This document shows positions 27,442 through 36,286 of a stretch of 64,000 bases of DNA, one piece after another. Made by a program: the position numbers and the translations under genes. Under the pieces are notes generated by a model that saw only the letters and a list, made by a program, of their open reading frames with translations, did not search any database and had not been told where the DNA came from. How positions within the stretch are numbered: position 1 is the stretch's first letter; every line of letters begins with the position of its first letter. The DNA is from Pseudomonas songnenensis (GTDB lineage: Bacteria; Pseudomonadota; Gammaproteobacteria; Pseudomonadales; Pseudomonadaceae): assembly GCF_003696315.1 (NCBI RefSeq), contig NZ_RFFN01000001.1, forward strand, positions 477,678 to 541,677, in the 5' to 3' direction.

Positions 27442-29331
27442 ATGCCGCAACCGATTCAGCTCAAGGATCACGAGAAGGACGCCGTACTGGTGCGCCGTCG
27501 CGTCATCGTGGGCCTTGCAGTCGTGCTGCTGCTGATCGGCGTGCTGGTGGCGCGGATGTACTACTTGCAGGTGGTGCAGTTCGAACATCATTCGACGCTA
27601 TCGGAGAACAATCGCGTCCACGTGCAGCCGATTCCACCCAACCGCGGATTGATCTTCGACCGGCAGGGGCGCGTGATCGCCGACAACCGGCCTAGCTTCA
27701 GCCTGACGGTTACCCGCGAGCGTGCCGGGGACTGGAAGACCGTGCTCGATGCGGTGGTCGAGGTGCTCGAGCTCGGCGAGGAAGAGCGAGGCCTGTTCGA
27801 GAAGCGCGTGCTCCAGGGACGCCGGCCATTCGAACCGGTGCCGATCATGTACGAGCTGTCGGAAGAGCAGATCGCGCGCATCGCGGTTAACCAGTTCCGC
27901 CTGCCCGGCGTCGAGGTGGCGGCGCAGTTGGTCCGGCATTACCCGCAGGGCGCGCACTTCGCCCACTCGGTGGGCTACGTCGGGCGAATCAACGAGCAGG
28001 AGGTCAAGCAGCTCGATCCGGTCAACTACGCCGGTACGCACCACATCGGCAAGACCGGCATCGAGAAGTTCTACGAGGATGAACTGCACGGCCAGGTCGG
28101 CTACGAGGAAGTCGAGACCAACGCGCGCGGCCGCGTGCTGCGTGTGCTCAAGCGAACCGATCCGATCCCGGGCAAGGACATCACCCTGTCGCTGGATCTT
28201 GATCTGCAGGAAGCCGCCGAGGAGGCGCTGGGCGGCCGCCGCGGCGCGATCGTCGCGCTGCTGCCGGATACCGGTGAAGTGGTGGCAATGGTCAGCCAGC
28301 CGAGCTTCAACCCCAACCTGTTCGTCACCGGTATCAGCTTCAAGGACTACGGCGAGCTGCGTGACTCCATCGATCGGCCGCTCTACAACCGCGTGCTGCG
28401 TGGACTGTACCCGCCGGGTTCGACGATCAAGCCGATGATGGCCGTCGCCGGACTCGACGCCGGGGTAGTCACGCCGACCACCCGGGTTTTCGATCCGGGC
28501 TTCTTCCAGCTGCCCAACGTGCAGCACAAGTATCGCAACTGGAACCGCAGTGGCGACGGCTGGGTGGATCTGGACCTCGCCATCGCCCGTTCCAATGACA
28601 CGTACTTCTATGACATGGCCCACAAGCTGGGCGTCGATCGCATGCATGACTACATGACCCGTTTTGGCCTGGGTCAGCGCGTCTCGCTGGACATGCACGA
28701 GGAGACCGCCGGGCTGATGCCGTCGCGGGACTGGAAGCGGGCGCGCTACCGCCAGCCGTGGTACCCCGGCGAAACCGTCATCCTCGGTATCGGCCAGGGC
28801 TACATGCAGGCCACGCCTTTGCAGCTGGCCCAGGCCACTGCGCTTATGGCGACCCGCGGCAAATGGATCCGCCCGCACCTTGCGCGCAGCATCGGTGGCG
28901 AGCCGCCGGTGGATCCCGATCCGCTGCCGGACATCCAGCTGCGCGATCCGCGTCACTGGGAGCATGCCATCCACGGCATGGAGCAGGTGCTGCATGGCGC
29001 CCGCGGCACGGCGCGCAAGGTCGGTGACACCTCGGTCTATCGCATCGCCGGCAAGAGCGGTACCGCGCAGGTCGTCGCCATCCGCCAGGGTGAGAAATAC
29101 GACAGTGCCAAGCTGGCTGAGCGCCATCGCGACCACGCCCTGTTTGTCGCCTTTGCCCCGGTACATGACCCCAAGATTGCGGTGGCGGTGATGGTCGAGA
29201 ACGGTGAGTCCGGTTCCGGCGTCGCTGCGCCAGTGGCCAAGCAGGTCATGGATGCCTGGCTGCTGGACGACGAGGGCAAGCTCAAGCCCGAATTCGCCCC
29301 GCCGCTGACTGCCGAAGGGAAAAAGCCATGA
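27442..29331 (+). CDS. mrdA: Penicillin-binding protein 2 (elongasome transpeptidase)
   Basis: A 629-residue class B PBP that cross-links peptidoglycan during cell elongation with RodA. One TM helix (about 20-40) anchors it. A pedestal/dimerisation domain includes NRGLIFDRQGRVIADN. The transpeptidase domain has the active Ser327 (PPGSTIKPMM), SNDTYF as the SxN motif, and KSGTAQ in the KTG position. Length and residue number of the active serine agree with P. aeruginosa PBP2. Its stop overlaps the rodA start by four bases. Confidence 0.97.
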   Translation: MPQPIQLKDHEKDAVLVRRRVIVGLAVVLLLIGVLVARMYYLQVVQFEHHSTLSENNRVHVQPIPPNRGLIFDRQGRVIADNRPSFSLTVTRERAGDWKTVLDAVVEVLELGEEERGLFEKRVLQGRRPFEPVPIMYELSEEQIARIAVNQFRLPGVEVAAQLVRHYPQGAHFAHSVGYVGRINEQEVKQLDPVNYAGTHHIGKTGIEKFYEDELHGQVGYEEVETNARGRVLRVLKRTDPIPGKDITLSLDLDLQEAAEEALGGRRGAIVALLPDTGEVVAMVSQPSFNPNLFVTGISFKDYGELRDSIDRPLYNRVLRGLYPPGSTIKPMMAVAGLDAGVVTPTTRVFDPGFFQLPNVQHKYRNWNRSGDGWVDLDLAIARSNDTYFYDMAHKLGVDRMHDYMTRFGLGQRVSLDMHEETAGLMPSRDWKRARYRQPWYPGETVILGIGQGYMQATPLQLAQATALMATRGKWIRPHLARSIGGEPPVDPDPLPDIQLRDPRHWEHAIHGMEQVLHGARGTARKVGDTSVYRIAGKSGTAQVVAIRQGEKYDSAKLAERHRDHALFVAFAPVHDPKIAVAVMVENGESGSGVAAPVAKQVMDAWLLDDEGKLKPEFAPPLTAEGKKP

Positions 29332-30473
29332 GCGGCAACTTCGACCGCACCCTGTCGCGTGACGACGTCCTGCGCCGGCGCGCCAGTCTGCTGCAGCGCC
29401 TGCATATCGATGGGCTTCTGCTGGTGCTGCTGCTGGTGCTGGCGGCCGGCAGCCTGTTCATTCTCTATTCGGCCAGCGGCAAGAACTGGGACCTGGTCAT
29501 CAAGCAGGCCACCTCCTTCGGCCTCGGCCTCGGTGCCATGCTGGTGATCGCGCAGCTCGAGCCACGTTTCATGGCGCGCTGGGTGCCGCTGGGTTACCTC
29601 GGCGTGGTTGCGTTGCTGGTGGCGGTGGAAGTGGTGGGTCACACGGCGATGGGGGCCACGCGATGGATCAACATTCCCGGGGTGATCCGCTTCCAGCCGT
29701 CGGAGTTCATGAAGATCATCATGCCGATGACCATCGCCTGGTATCTGTCTTCACGCAGCCTGCCGCCGAGCATCAAGCACACCGCGATCAGCCTGGCGAT
29801 GATCCTGATTCCCTTCGTGCTGATCCTCAAGCAGCCGGATCTTGGCACCGCGCTGTTGATTCTCGCCTCCGGCGCGTTCGTGCTGTTCATTGGCGGGCTG
29901 CGCTGGCGCTGGATCATCAGTGCGGTGGCGGCCGTGGTGCCCATCGCCGTGGCGATGTGGTACTTCGTGTTGCGCGATTACCAGAAACAGCGCGTGCTGA
30001 CTTTCCTCGATCCAGAGAGCGATCCGCTCGGTACCGGCTGGAACATCATCCAGTCGAAGGCGGCGATCGGTTCGGGTGGGGTGTTTGGCAAAGGCTGGTT
30101 GGCTGGCACGCAGTCGCATCTGGATTTTTTGCCGGAAAGCCACACTGACTTTATCATCGCCGTGCTCGCCGAAGAGTTCGGTCTGGTTGGGGTCTGCCTG
30201 CTCCTGCTGGTGTATATCCTGCTGATCACCCGCGGGCTGGTGATCACCGTGCAGGCGCAGACATTGTTCGGAAAACTGCTGGCCGGTGCGTTGACGATGA
30301 CCTTCTTTGTTTACGTTTTCGTCAATATCGGTATGGTCAGTGGGCTGCTGCCGGTTGTGGGGGTGCCTCTGCCCTTCATAAGCTACGGTGGAACTTCATT
30401 GGTGACCCTGTTGTCAGGGTTCGGGGTTTTGATGTCGATCCACACCCATCGCAAGTGGATCGCACAGGTTTGA
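29328..30473 (+). CDS. rodA: RodA peptidoglycan glycosyltransferase (SEDS family)
   Basis: A 381-residue SEDS protein with about ten TM helices that polymerises glycan strands together with MrdA. Family marks include HTAMGATRWINIPGVIRFQPSE (seen in part), FMKIIMPM, DLGTALLI, PESHTDFIIAVLAEEFG and the C-terminal PLPFISYGGTSL. It is coupled to mrdA upstream (ATGA overlap) and mltB downstream (TGATG). Confidence 0.97.
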   Translation: MSGNFDRTLSRDDVLRRRASLLQRLHIDGLLLVLLLVLAAGSLFILYSASGKNWDLVIKQATSFGLGLGAMLVIAQLEPRFMARWVPLGYLGVVALLVAVEVVGHTAMGATRWINIPGVIRFQPSEFMKIIMPMTIAWYLSSRSLPPSIKHTAISLAMILIPFVLILKQPDLGTALLILASGAFVLFIGGLRWRWIISAVAAVVPIAVAMWYFVLRDYQKQRVLTFLDPESDPLGTGWNIIQSKAAIGSGGVFGKGWLAGTQSHLDFLPESHTDFIIAVLAEEFGLVGVCLLLLVYILLITRGLVITVQAQTLFGKLLAGALTMTFFVYVFVNIGMVSGLLPVVGVPLPFISYGGTSLVTLLSGFGVLMSIHTHRKWIAQV

Positions 30474-31498
30474 TGAGAGTGAATTTGTTGACTTCATTAC
30501 GGCGTGGCTGGGTGGCACGGATGCTGGGGGGCGTGGGCTTGGCCGGCGCTGTGCTGGGAAGTCTTCCGCTGCAGGCCGCGGACTACACCGGCCCCAACGT
30601 GGACGAGTTCATCGCGGAAATGACCCGCGATTACGGGTTCGCCGGCGAGCAGCTGCGTGACCTGTTCAAACAGGCCGAACGCAAGCAGGCCATTCTCGAC
30701 GCCATCTCGCGGCCGGCGGAGCGGGTCAAGCCGTGGAAGGAATACCGGCCGATCTTCCTTACCGATTCGCGCATCGCCCAAGGGGTGGATTTCTGGCGCG
30801 AGAACGAAGCGGCGCTGGCTCGTGCGGAAACCGAGTACGGGGTGCCGGCCGAGATCATCGTGGCGATCATCGGTGTCGAAACCTTTTATGGTCGCAACAC
30901 GGGTAGCCATCGAGTGATCGATGCGCTGTCCACCTTGGGCTTTGACTATCCGCCGCGGCAGCCTTTCTTCCGTCAGCAGCTCAAGGAGTTCCTGCTGTTG
31001 ACCCGTGAAGAGCAGGTCGACCCGCTGACCCTCAAGGGCTCCTACGCCGGGGCCATGGGACTGCCGCAATTCATGCCGAGCAGCTTCCGCGCCTATGCCG
31101 TCGACTTCGATGCCGACGGCCGCATTGATATCTGGAACAACCCCACCGATGCCATCGGTAGTGCGGCAAGCTACTTCAAGCAGCACGGCTGGACTGCCGG
31201 CGGGCCCGTCGTGGCTCGTGCAAAAGTGTCCGGCAAGCGCTTCGAGGAAGGTCTCACCGTCGGCCTGGAGTCGCAGAAGAACGCCGGCGAGATGCGCAGC
31301 CTGGGTTGGCAGTTCGACAAGTCCGTAGCCGATGACACCGCAGTAACCGCGTTCCGCCTGGAAGGTGCAGAGGGTGACGAGTACTGGCTGGGCCTGCCGA
31401 ATTTCTACGTCATCACCCGCTATAACCGCAGCGTCATGTATGCCATGGCCGTGCATCAGCTGTCACAGTTGCTGGCCGAAGCGCGAGGCGAACAATGA
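30473..31498 (+). CDS. mltB: Lytic murein transglycosylase B (SltB1/MltB type)
   Basis: A 341-residue family-3 lytic transglycosylase. The start ATG at 30473 shares a base with the rodA TGA. An N-terminal signal peptide (to about residue 38, LPLQAAD) exports it; no lipobox is seen, so it resembles the soluble SltB1 form. The catalytic Glu136 lies in IIGVETFYGRNTG, with SYAGAMGLPQFMPSSFRAYAVDFD (in part) and DIWNNPTDAIGSAASYF following. It overlaps rlpA by four bases. Confidence 0.92.
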   Translation: MRVNLLTSLRRGWVARMLGGVGLAGAVLGSLPLQAADYTGPNVDEFIAEMTRDYGFAGEQLRDLFKQAERKQAILDAISRPAERVKPWKEYRPIFLTDSRIAQGVDFWRENEAALARAETEYGVPAEIIVAIIGVETFYGRNTGSHRVIDALSTLGFDYPPRQPFFRQQLKEFLLLTREEQVDPLTLKGSYAGAMGLPQFMPSSFRAYAVDFDADGRIDIWNNPTDAIGSAASYFKQHGWTAGGPVVARAKVSGKRFEEGLTVGLESQKNAGEMRSLGWQFDKSVADDTAVTAFRLEGAEGDEYWLGLPNFYVITRYNRSVMYAMAVHQLSQLLAEARGEQ

Positions 31499-32487
31499 GT
31501 GCTATCTGGACAAGGCTTGTAGCGCTGGGCGTGACTGGCGTGCTATTGGCGAGTTGTTCGTCGACCCCCGCGCCCAGCAGCCCGCCGAGCAAGAGCGCCG
31601 GGACCAGCGGCCCAGGCGATTACGCGCGGCCACACAAGGACGGCGCGCCCTGGTGGGATGTGGATGTTTCGCAGATCCAGGATGCGGTACCGATGCCGCA
31701 TTACGGTCCGTACAAGGCCAACCCTTACACCGTGCTGGGCAAGACGTATTTCCCGATCAGTGACGGTCGGCGTTACTCCGCTACCGGGACCGCCTCCTGG
31801 TACGGCACCAAGTTTCACGGACAGCCCACCGCCAATGGCGAAAAGTACGACCTCTACGGCATGAGCGCGGCGCACAAGACCCTGCCATTGCCCACCTACG
31901 TCAAGGTCACCAATCTGGATAACGGACGTACCGTGACGTTGCGCGTCAACGACCGAGGTCCGTTCTACTCCGATCGCATCATCGATCTGTCTTTCGCGGC
32001 GGCGAAAAAGCTCGGCTTTGCCGAAAGCGGTACGGCGCGGGTCAAGGTCGAAGGGATCGACCCGGAGCAATGGTGGGCGCAGCAGGGGCGGCCGGTACCT
32101 GGCATGATGGCGCAGCCGCAGATGGCGGCTGCCAAGCCCGCAAGCAGCATTGCCCAGCCGATCGAGCAGTACACGCCACCACCCCAGCAACACGCTGCGG
32201 CCACGGTACCGCTTGAAATCGACGCAAAAAAAAACGCTTCGCCCGCAGCCTCTGGCCTGTTTCTCCAGGTTGGCGCCTTCGCCAATCCGGATGCAGCGCA
32301 GTTGCTGAAGGACAAGCTGAGCGGCGTGGTGTCTGCTCCGGTGTTCATCAGCTCGGTGGTACACAACCAGCAGACCCTGCATCGGGTGCGACTGGGACCC
32401 ATCGACACGCCGGATGAGGCGATGCAGCTCGAGCAGAGCGTACGCCTGGCCAATCTTGGACAGCCGCGACGTGTCGCCGCCGACTGA
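31495..32487 (+). CDS. rlpA: RlpA septal lytic transglycosylase lipoprotein
   Basis: A 330-residue outer-membrane lipoprotein (lipobox LLASC, Cys21). A double-psi beta-barrel domain spans about 95-190 (TASWYGTKFHGQPTANGEKYD, shown partly, and RVNDRGPFYSDRIIDLS). A Gln/Pro/Ala-rich linker and a C-terminal SPOR domain follow (about 255-330, LFLQVGAFANPDAAQLL). RlpA cleaves denuded glycans at the septum in Pseudomonas. A run of nine A residues falls inside the linker (32226-32234), encoding AKKN; loss or gain of one A would remove the SPOR domain. Confidence 0.93.
   Translation: MSAIWTRLVALGVTGVLLASCSSTPAPSSPPSKSAGTSGPGDYARPHKDGAPWWDVDVSQIQDAVPMPHYGPYKANPYTVLGKTYFPISDGRRYSATGTASWYGTKFHGQPTANGEKYDLYGMSAAHKTLPLPTYVKVTNLDNGRTVTLRVNDRGPFYSDRIIDLSFAAAKKLGFAESGTARVKVEGIDPEQWWAQQGRPVPGMMAQPQMAAAKPASSIAQPIEQYTPPPQQHAAATVPLEIDAKKNASPAASGLFLQVGAFANPDAAQLLKDKLSGVVSAPVFISSVVHNQQTLHRVRLGPIDTPDEAMQLEQSVRLANLGQPRRVAAD
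32226..32234. repeat. Nine-base A homopolymer inside rlpA linker
   Basis: An uninterrupted A9 run sits between the barrel and SPOR coding regions in an otherwise GC-rich gene. Reading eight A's leads to a stop after about 23 codons; reading ten leads to about 60 foreign codons. Either way the SPOR domain is lost. Confidence 0.95.
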
Positions 32488-32534
32488 CCATTTGCAAACC
32501 TTGCCTGTTTTACCTGACCAACCTTGAGATTCGG

Positions 32535-33692
32535 ATGAACATCACCAGCCTCGTGCAACGCTTCATAGTCCTCACTCTGCTGGCGGTCGCTCCGACCGTC
32601 TGGGCGGCCCAGATCCTGCCGTCGGCTCCGCAGCTGGCGGCCAAGTCCTACCTGCTGATGGACGCAGCCAGCGGCGAGGTGCTGGTCGAGCACAATGGTG
32701 ACGAACGCCTGCCGCCCGCCAGCCTGACCAAGTTGATGACTGCCTACATCGCCACCCTGGAAATCCAGAAGGGCCAGATCAGTGACAACGACATGGTCAC
32801 CGTGAGTGAGAAAGCCTGGCGTACCGGTGGCTCGCGTATGTTCATCCAGGTCAATACGCAGGTTTCGGTGGACGACCTGCTGCACGGCATCATCATTCAG
32901 TCGGGCAACGACGCCAGCGTGGCCATGGCCGAGCACATCGCCGGCAGCGAAGAAGCGTTCGCCGATCTGATGAACAGCGCGGCCCAGCGTCTGGGCATGA
33001 CCAATACCCATTTCATGAATGCCACCGGCCTGCCGGACCCGGATCACTACTCCTCGGCAAGCGATATGGCCAAGCTGGCCCGGGCGATCATCTATGAAGA
33101 TCCGGCGCACTACGCCATCTATGCGCAGAAAGAGTTCTTCTGGAACAACATCAAGCAGCCGAACCGCAACCTGCTGTTGTGGCGCGACAAGACCGTCGAT
33201 GGCCTGAAAACAGGCCATACCGAAGAAGCCGGCTACTGCCTGGTGGCCTCCGCAGTGCGCGACAACATGCGTCTGATCTCGGTGGTGTTCGGCACCGACA
33301 GCGAGCAGGCCCGTGCAGCAGAGACCCAGAAACTGCTGACCTATGGCTTCCGCTTCTTCGAGACCCGCACCTTCTACCAGAAAGGCACTGAGCTGGCCCA
33401 GGCGCAGGTCTGGAAAGGCCAGCAGGACAAGCTGAAGGCGGGTCTGGCACAGGATCTGACCATGACCCTGCCGCGTGGCCAGGTAGAAAAACTGCAGGCT
33501 GTGATGAGCTTCAACGGCACACTCACCGCGCCGATCCAGCAGGGCGATGTGATCGGCAAGGTCGAGGTCAAGCTGGACGACAAGGTGGTACGCAGCACTG
33601 ACCTGGTGGCGCTGGAGACCATCGAAGAGGGTGGGCTGTTCCGTCGCTTTTGGGATAGCATTCGCCTCTTCTTCTACAGCCTGTTCAACTGA
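32535..33692 (+). CDS. dacC: D-alanyl-D-alanine carboxypeptidase (PBP5 family)
   Basis: A 385-residue low-molecular-weight PBP that trims the terminal D-Ala of stem peptides in the periplasm. A signal peptide ends at WAAQI. Active Ser63 is in PPASLTKLM, followed by IQSGNDASVAM (SxN) and GLKTGHTEEAG (KTG). A beta-rich stem domain and an amphipathic C-terminal helix (FRRFWDSIRLFFYSLFN) anchor it to the inner membrane. It follows rlpA by 47 bases. The gene is dacC in P. aeruginosa and dacA in E. coli. Confidence 0.95.
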   Translation: MNITSLVQRFIVLTLLAVAPTVWAAQILPSAPQLAAKSYLLMDAASGEVLVEHNGDERLPPASLTKLMTAYIATLEIQKGQISDNDMVTVSEKAWRTGGSRMFIQVNTQVSVDDLLHGIIIQSGNDASVAMAEHIAGSEEAFADLMNSAAQRLGMTNTHFMNATGLPDPDHYSSASDMAKLARAIIYEDPAHYAIYAQKEFFWNNIKQPNRNLLLWRDKTVDGLKTGHTEEAGYCLVASAVRDNMRLISVVFGTDSEQARAAETQKLLTYGFRFFETRTFYQKGTELAQAQVWKGQQDKLKAGLAQDLTMTLPRGQVEKLQAVMSFNGTLTAPIQQGDVIGKVEVKLDDKVVRSTDLVALETIEEGGLFRRFWDSIRLFFYSLFN

Positions 33693-33758
33693 CCACGCTC
33701 CAGTGCGCCCTGGCTGATCCCGCCGCGGCGCACCTGCGGATCACGAGTCCGTTACGCC

Positions 33759-34040
33759 ATGACCGATAATCAAGATGTTGCTGCACCCAAGATCGACTTC
33801 CCTTGCGAGCGCTACCCGATCAAGGTGATCGGCGACGCCGGCGAAGGGTTTCGGGAGGTTGTGATCGAAGTCATCCAGCGCCACGCGCCGGATTTCGACG
33901 AGACCACCTTAGTCACCCGTGACAGTCGCAACGGGCGCTTTCTTTCGCTGCAGGTACTGATCACCGCCACCGGCGTCGAGCAGCTGCAGGCCATCCATGT
34001 CGACCTGCGGGCCACCGGCCGTGTTCACATGGTGCTGTGA
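33759..34040 (+). CDS. DUF493/YbeD family protein
   Basis: A 93-residue ACT-like fold protein of the YbeD/DUF493 family, always found between a dacA/dacC gene and lipB. Conserved segments are [18 protein letters not shown] and [19 protein letters not shown] (partly shown). Its biochemical role is unsettled; a regulatory role in lipoate metabolism has been suggested from its location. It ends in a TGATG overlap with lipB. Confidence 0.93.
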   Translation: MTDNQDVAAPKIDFPCERYPIKVIGDAGEGFREVVIEVIQRHAPDFDETTLVTRDSRNGRFLSLQVLITATGVEQLQAIHVDLRATGRVHMVL

Positions 34041-34696
34041 TGACCCACGAAGTGGGTGTGCGTGAGCTCGGTCTGATCGAATACCGGTCTGCCTGGCAGG
34101 CCATGCAGCAGTTCACCAATACACGCGATGCGGACAGCGACGACGAAATCTGGCTGCTGCAGCATCCGCCTGTGTTTACCCAGGGGCAGGCCGGAAAGGC
34201 CGAACACCTGCTGTTTCCGGGCGATATCCCGGTGGTACAGGTGGACCGTGGCGGGCAGGTCACCTATCACGGCCCCGGCCAGTTGGTTGGCTATCTGTTG
34301 CTCGATGTCCGTCGCCTCGGAATCGGCGTGCGCGAACTGGTAAGCCGCATCGAGCGCAGCCTGATCGATCTGCTTGGGGAGTACGGCGTCGAGGCGACAG
34401 CCAAACCGGATGCTCCCGGTGTTTACGTCAATGGCGCGAAGATCGCGTCGTTGGGCCTGCGCATTCGCAACGGCCGATCCTTCCACGGCCTGGCGCTGAA
34501 CGTGGATATGGATCTCGAACCTTTCCGGCGCATCAATCCCTGCGGTTATGCAGGGTTGCCCATGACCCAGATACGTGACTTGATCGGACCGATCGACATC
34601 TGCCAAGTGGCCGATAGACTGCGCGAGCAACTGGTCCGGCAGCTCGGATACGCGCAACAGAAGACCCTCGCGGGCGGAATCGAAGCATATGAGTAG
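34040..34696 (+). CDS. lipB: Octanoyl-[acyl-carrier-protein]:protein octanoyltransferase
   Basis: A 218-residue enzyme that moves octanoate from acyl carrier protein to lipoyl domains. Visible motifs are [22 protein letters not shown] (in part), the lysine in [14 protein letters not shown] and the active cysteine in [13 protein letters not shown]. The start at 34040 is preferred over the GTG one codon upstream because of the TGATG coupling with the DUF493 gene. The 3' end overlaps lipA by eight bases. Confidence 0.95.
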   Translation: MTHEVGVRELGLIEYRSAWQAMQQFTNTRDADSDDEIWLLQHPPVFTQGQAGKAEHLLFPGDIPVVQVDRGGQVTYHGPGQLVGYLLLDVRRLGIGVRELVSRIERSLIDLLGEYGVEATAKPDAPGVYVNGAKIASLGLRIRNGRSFHGLALNVDMDLEPFRRINPCGYAGLPMTQIRDLIGPIDICQVADRLREQLVRQLGYAQQKTLAGGIEAYE

Positions 34697-35666
34697 TGTA
34701 GAAACAGCAGGCAAGCGCCCAGCCAAGGTTGAAGCCGGCGTCAAGCTGCGCGGTGCCGAGAAGGTTGCGCGAATTCCGGTGAAGATCATCCCCACCGATG
34801 AGCTGCCGAAGAAGCCGGACTGGATTCGCGTGCGCATCCCGGTTTCCCCGGAGGTCGACCAGATCAAGCAGACCCTGCGCAAACACAAGCTGCACAGCGT
34901 CTGCGAGGAGGCCTCCTGCCCGAACCTGGGCGAGTGCTTCTCCAGCGGGACGGCGACCTTCATGATCATGGGCGACATCTGCACGCGGCGCTGCCCGTTC
35001 TGCGACGTCGGCCATGGTCGGCCGAATGCGCTGGACCCGGATGAGCCGAAGAACCTGGCCCAGGCCATCGCCGACATGCGCCTGAAGTACGTGGTGATCA
35101 CCTCGGTCGACCGCGACGACCTGCGTGACGGCGGCGCGCAGCATTTTGCCGATTGCCTGCGCGAGATTCGCAAGCTGTCGCCATCGATCCAGCTGGAAAC
35201 GCTGGTCCCTGACTATCGCGGCCGCATGGATATCGCACTGGACATCACCGCCAGCGAGCCGCCGGATGTGTTCAACCACAACCTGGAAACCGTGCCGCGG
35301 CTGTACAAGTCGTCACGCCCGGGCTCGGATTTCGAGTGGTCGCTGGATCTGCTGGAGAAGTTCAAGCAGCGCGTTCCGGGCGTACCGACCAAATCCGGGC
35401 TGATGCTCGGGCTGGGCGAAACCGACGAAGAGGTCATCGAGGTCATGCACCGCATGCGCGAGCACGACATCGACATGCTCACGCTCGGCCAGTATCTGCA
35501 GCCGTCGCGCAACCACCTGCCGGTGCAGCGCTTCGTGCATCCCGATACCTTCGCCTGGTTTGCCGAAGAGGGCATGAAGATGGGCTTCAAGAACATTGCT
35601 TCAGGCCCGCTGGTACGCTCTTCGTACCACGCCGATCAGCAGGCCCATGGGGCCAAGAACGACTGA
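34689..35666 (+). CDS. lipA: Lipoyl synthase
   Basis: A 325-residue radical-SAM enzyme that inserts two sulfurs into octanoyl-lipoyl domains. Both iron-sulfur sites are visible: the auxiliary [12 protein letters not shown] cluster motif and the radical-[11 protein letters not shown] motif. The C-terminal [10 protein letters not shown] segment includes the conserved RSSY. It ends the proA-to-lipA gene run and is followed by a strong terminator. Confidence 0.97.
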   Translation: MSSVETAGKRPAKVEAGVKLRGAEKVARIPVKIIPTDELPKKPDWIRVRIPVSPEVDQIKQTLRKHKLHSVCEEASCPNLGECFSSGTATFMIMGDICTRRCPFCDVGHGRPNALDPDEPKNLAQAIADMRLKYVVITSVDRDDLRDGGAQHFADCLREIRKLSPSIQLETLVPDYRGRMDIALDITASEPPDVFNHNLETVPRLYKSSRPGSDFEWSLDLLEKFKQRVPGVPTKSGLMLGLGETDEEVIEVMHRMREHDIDMLTLGQYLQPSRNHLPVQRFVHPDTFAWFAEEGMKMGFKNIASGPLVRSSYHADQQAHGAKND

Positions 35667-35686
35667 TCTGGACAGCCGTTACAAGG

Positions 35687-35723
35687 AAACCGCGGAGGTC
35701 ATCAGTGACTCCGCGGTTTTTTT
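35687..35723 (+). terminator. Terminator after lipA
   Basis: An 11-bp stem (AAACCGCGGAG/CTCCGCGGTTT) extended by an inner TCA/TGA pairing runs into seven T's. Confidence 0.9.
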
Positions 35724-35807
35724 CTGCCCGCGCGCTTACATCTCTCCTGCGTGCAAGCGAAGCGTTGGCAAGAAAATTGCGGCATTACGCCGCATTAGAC
35801 TTTCGTC

Positions 35808-35813
35808 TATAGT
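35808..35813 (+). promoter_or_regulatory. Candidate -10 element before the small Cys-His-Asp protein
   Basis: TATAGT lies 42 bases before the start of the next gene. The -35 position is poor. A GCGGC-ATTAC-GCCGC inverted repeat lies about 15 bases upstream of it and could be an operator. Confidence 0.35.
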
Positions 35814-35855
35814 GGCGTTCGTTTACACCATGAGGCCAACCGAGGGCCACAGCAG

Positions 35856-36200
35856 ATGAACGAACCCCAGTTAAAGAACCTCCTTGACGATCTGGATGCC
35901 GCGAAGGTCGAGTGCGATGCAATGAGTCGCCTGGTCGTGACGCGACTGGCCAAGCAGCACATTCCATACCGAGCGATGTTGGGGCAGGTCGAGCTGGACG
36001 GAAAGGTGGTATCGCCGCACTTCTGGGTCGAAACCGATGGCTGTGTGATCGACTACCGTGCTCGCCAGCGTCTCGGCGGCGACCAGCGCGTACCCCATGG
36101 CGTCGTGCCGCGTGAGGCAGTGCAAGCGCATTACCAGGGGCAGCAGGTGGTCATCGATCCGTTGCCGGATTACCTCTATGAGGTGGCCATCAAGCATTGA
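35856..36200 (+). CDS. Small conserved protein, possible transglutaminase/NlpC-like cysteine hydrolase
   Basis: A 114-residue protein with no signal peptide or TM helix. I do not recognise a named family. The order of a helix with Cys20 (KVECDAMSRLVVTRLAK), a strand with His55 (SPHFWVET) and a strand with Asp66 (VIDYRARQRLG), closed by VPHGVVP, recalls transglutaminase-like and NlpC/P60-like hydrolases. This would make a Cys-His-Asp triad; that is inference from spacing only. It is a single-gene unit with its own promoter region and shares a bidirectional terminator with the convergent transglycosylase gene. Confidence 0.6.
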   Translation: MNEPQLKNLLDDLDAAKVECDAMSRLVVTRLAKQHIPYRAMLGQVELDGKVVSPHFWVETDGCVIDYRARQRLGGDQRVPHGVVPREAVQAHYQGQQVVIDPLPDYLYEVAIKH

Positions 36201-36233
36201 TGGTAACCACGGCTCTCGCCTGTAGATGAAAGC

Positions 36234-36262
36234 AAAAGCCCCGGCATGACCGGGGCTTTTTC
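36234..36262. terminator. Bidirectional terminator between the small protein and sltB3-like gene
   Basis: An 11-bp stem AAAAGCCCCGG/CCGGGGCTTTT with a 5-base loop, flanked by A4 and T5, lies between two convergent genes. Confidence 0.9.
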
Positions 36263-36286
36263 GTCGCTATCTGTTGAGTTTGGCGA

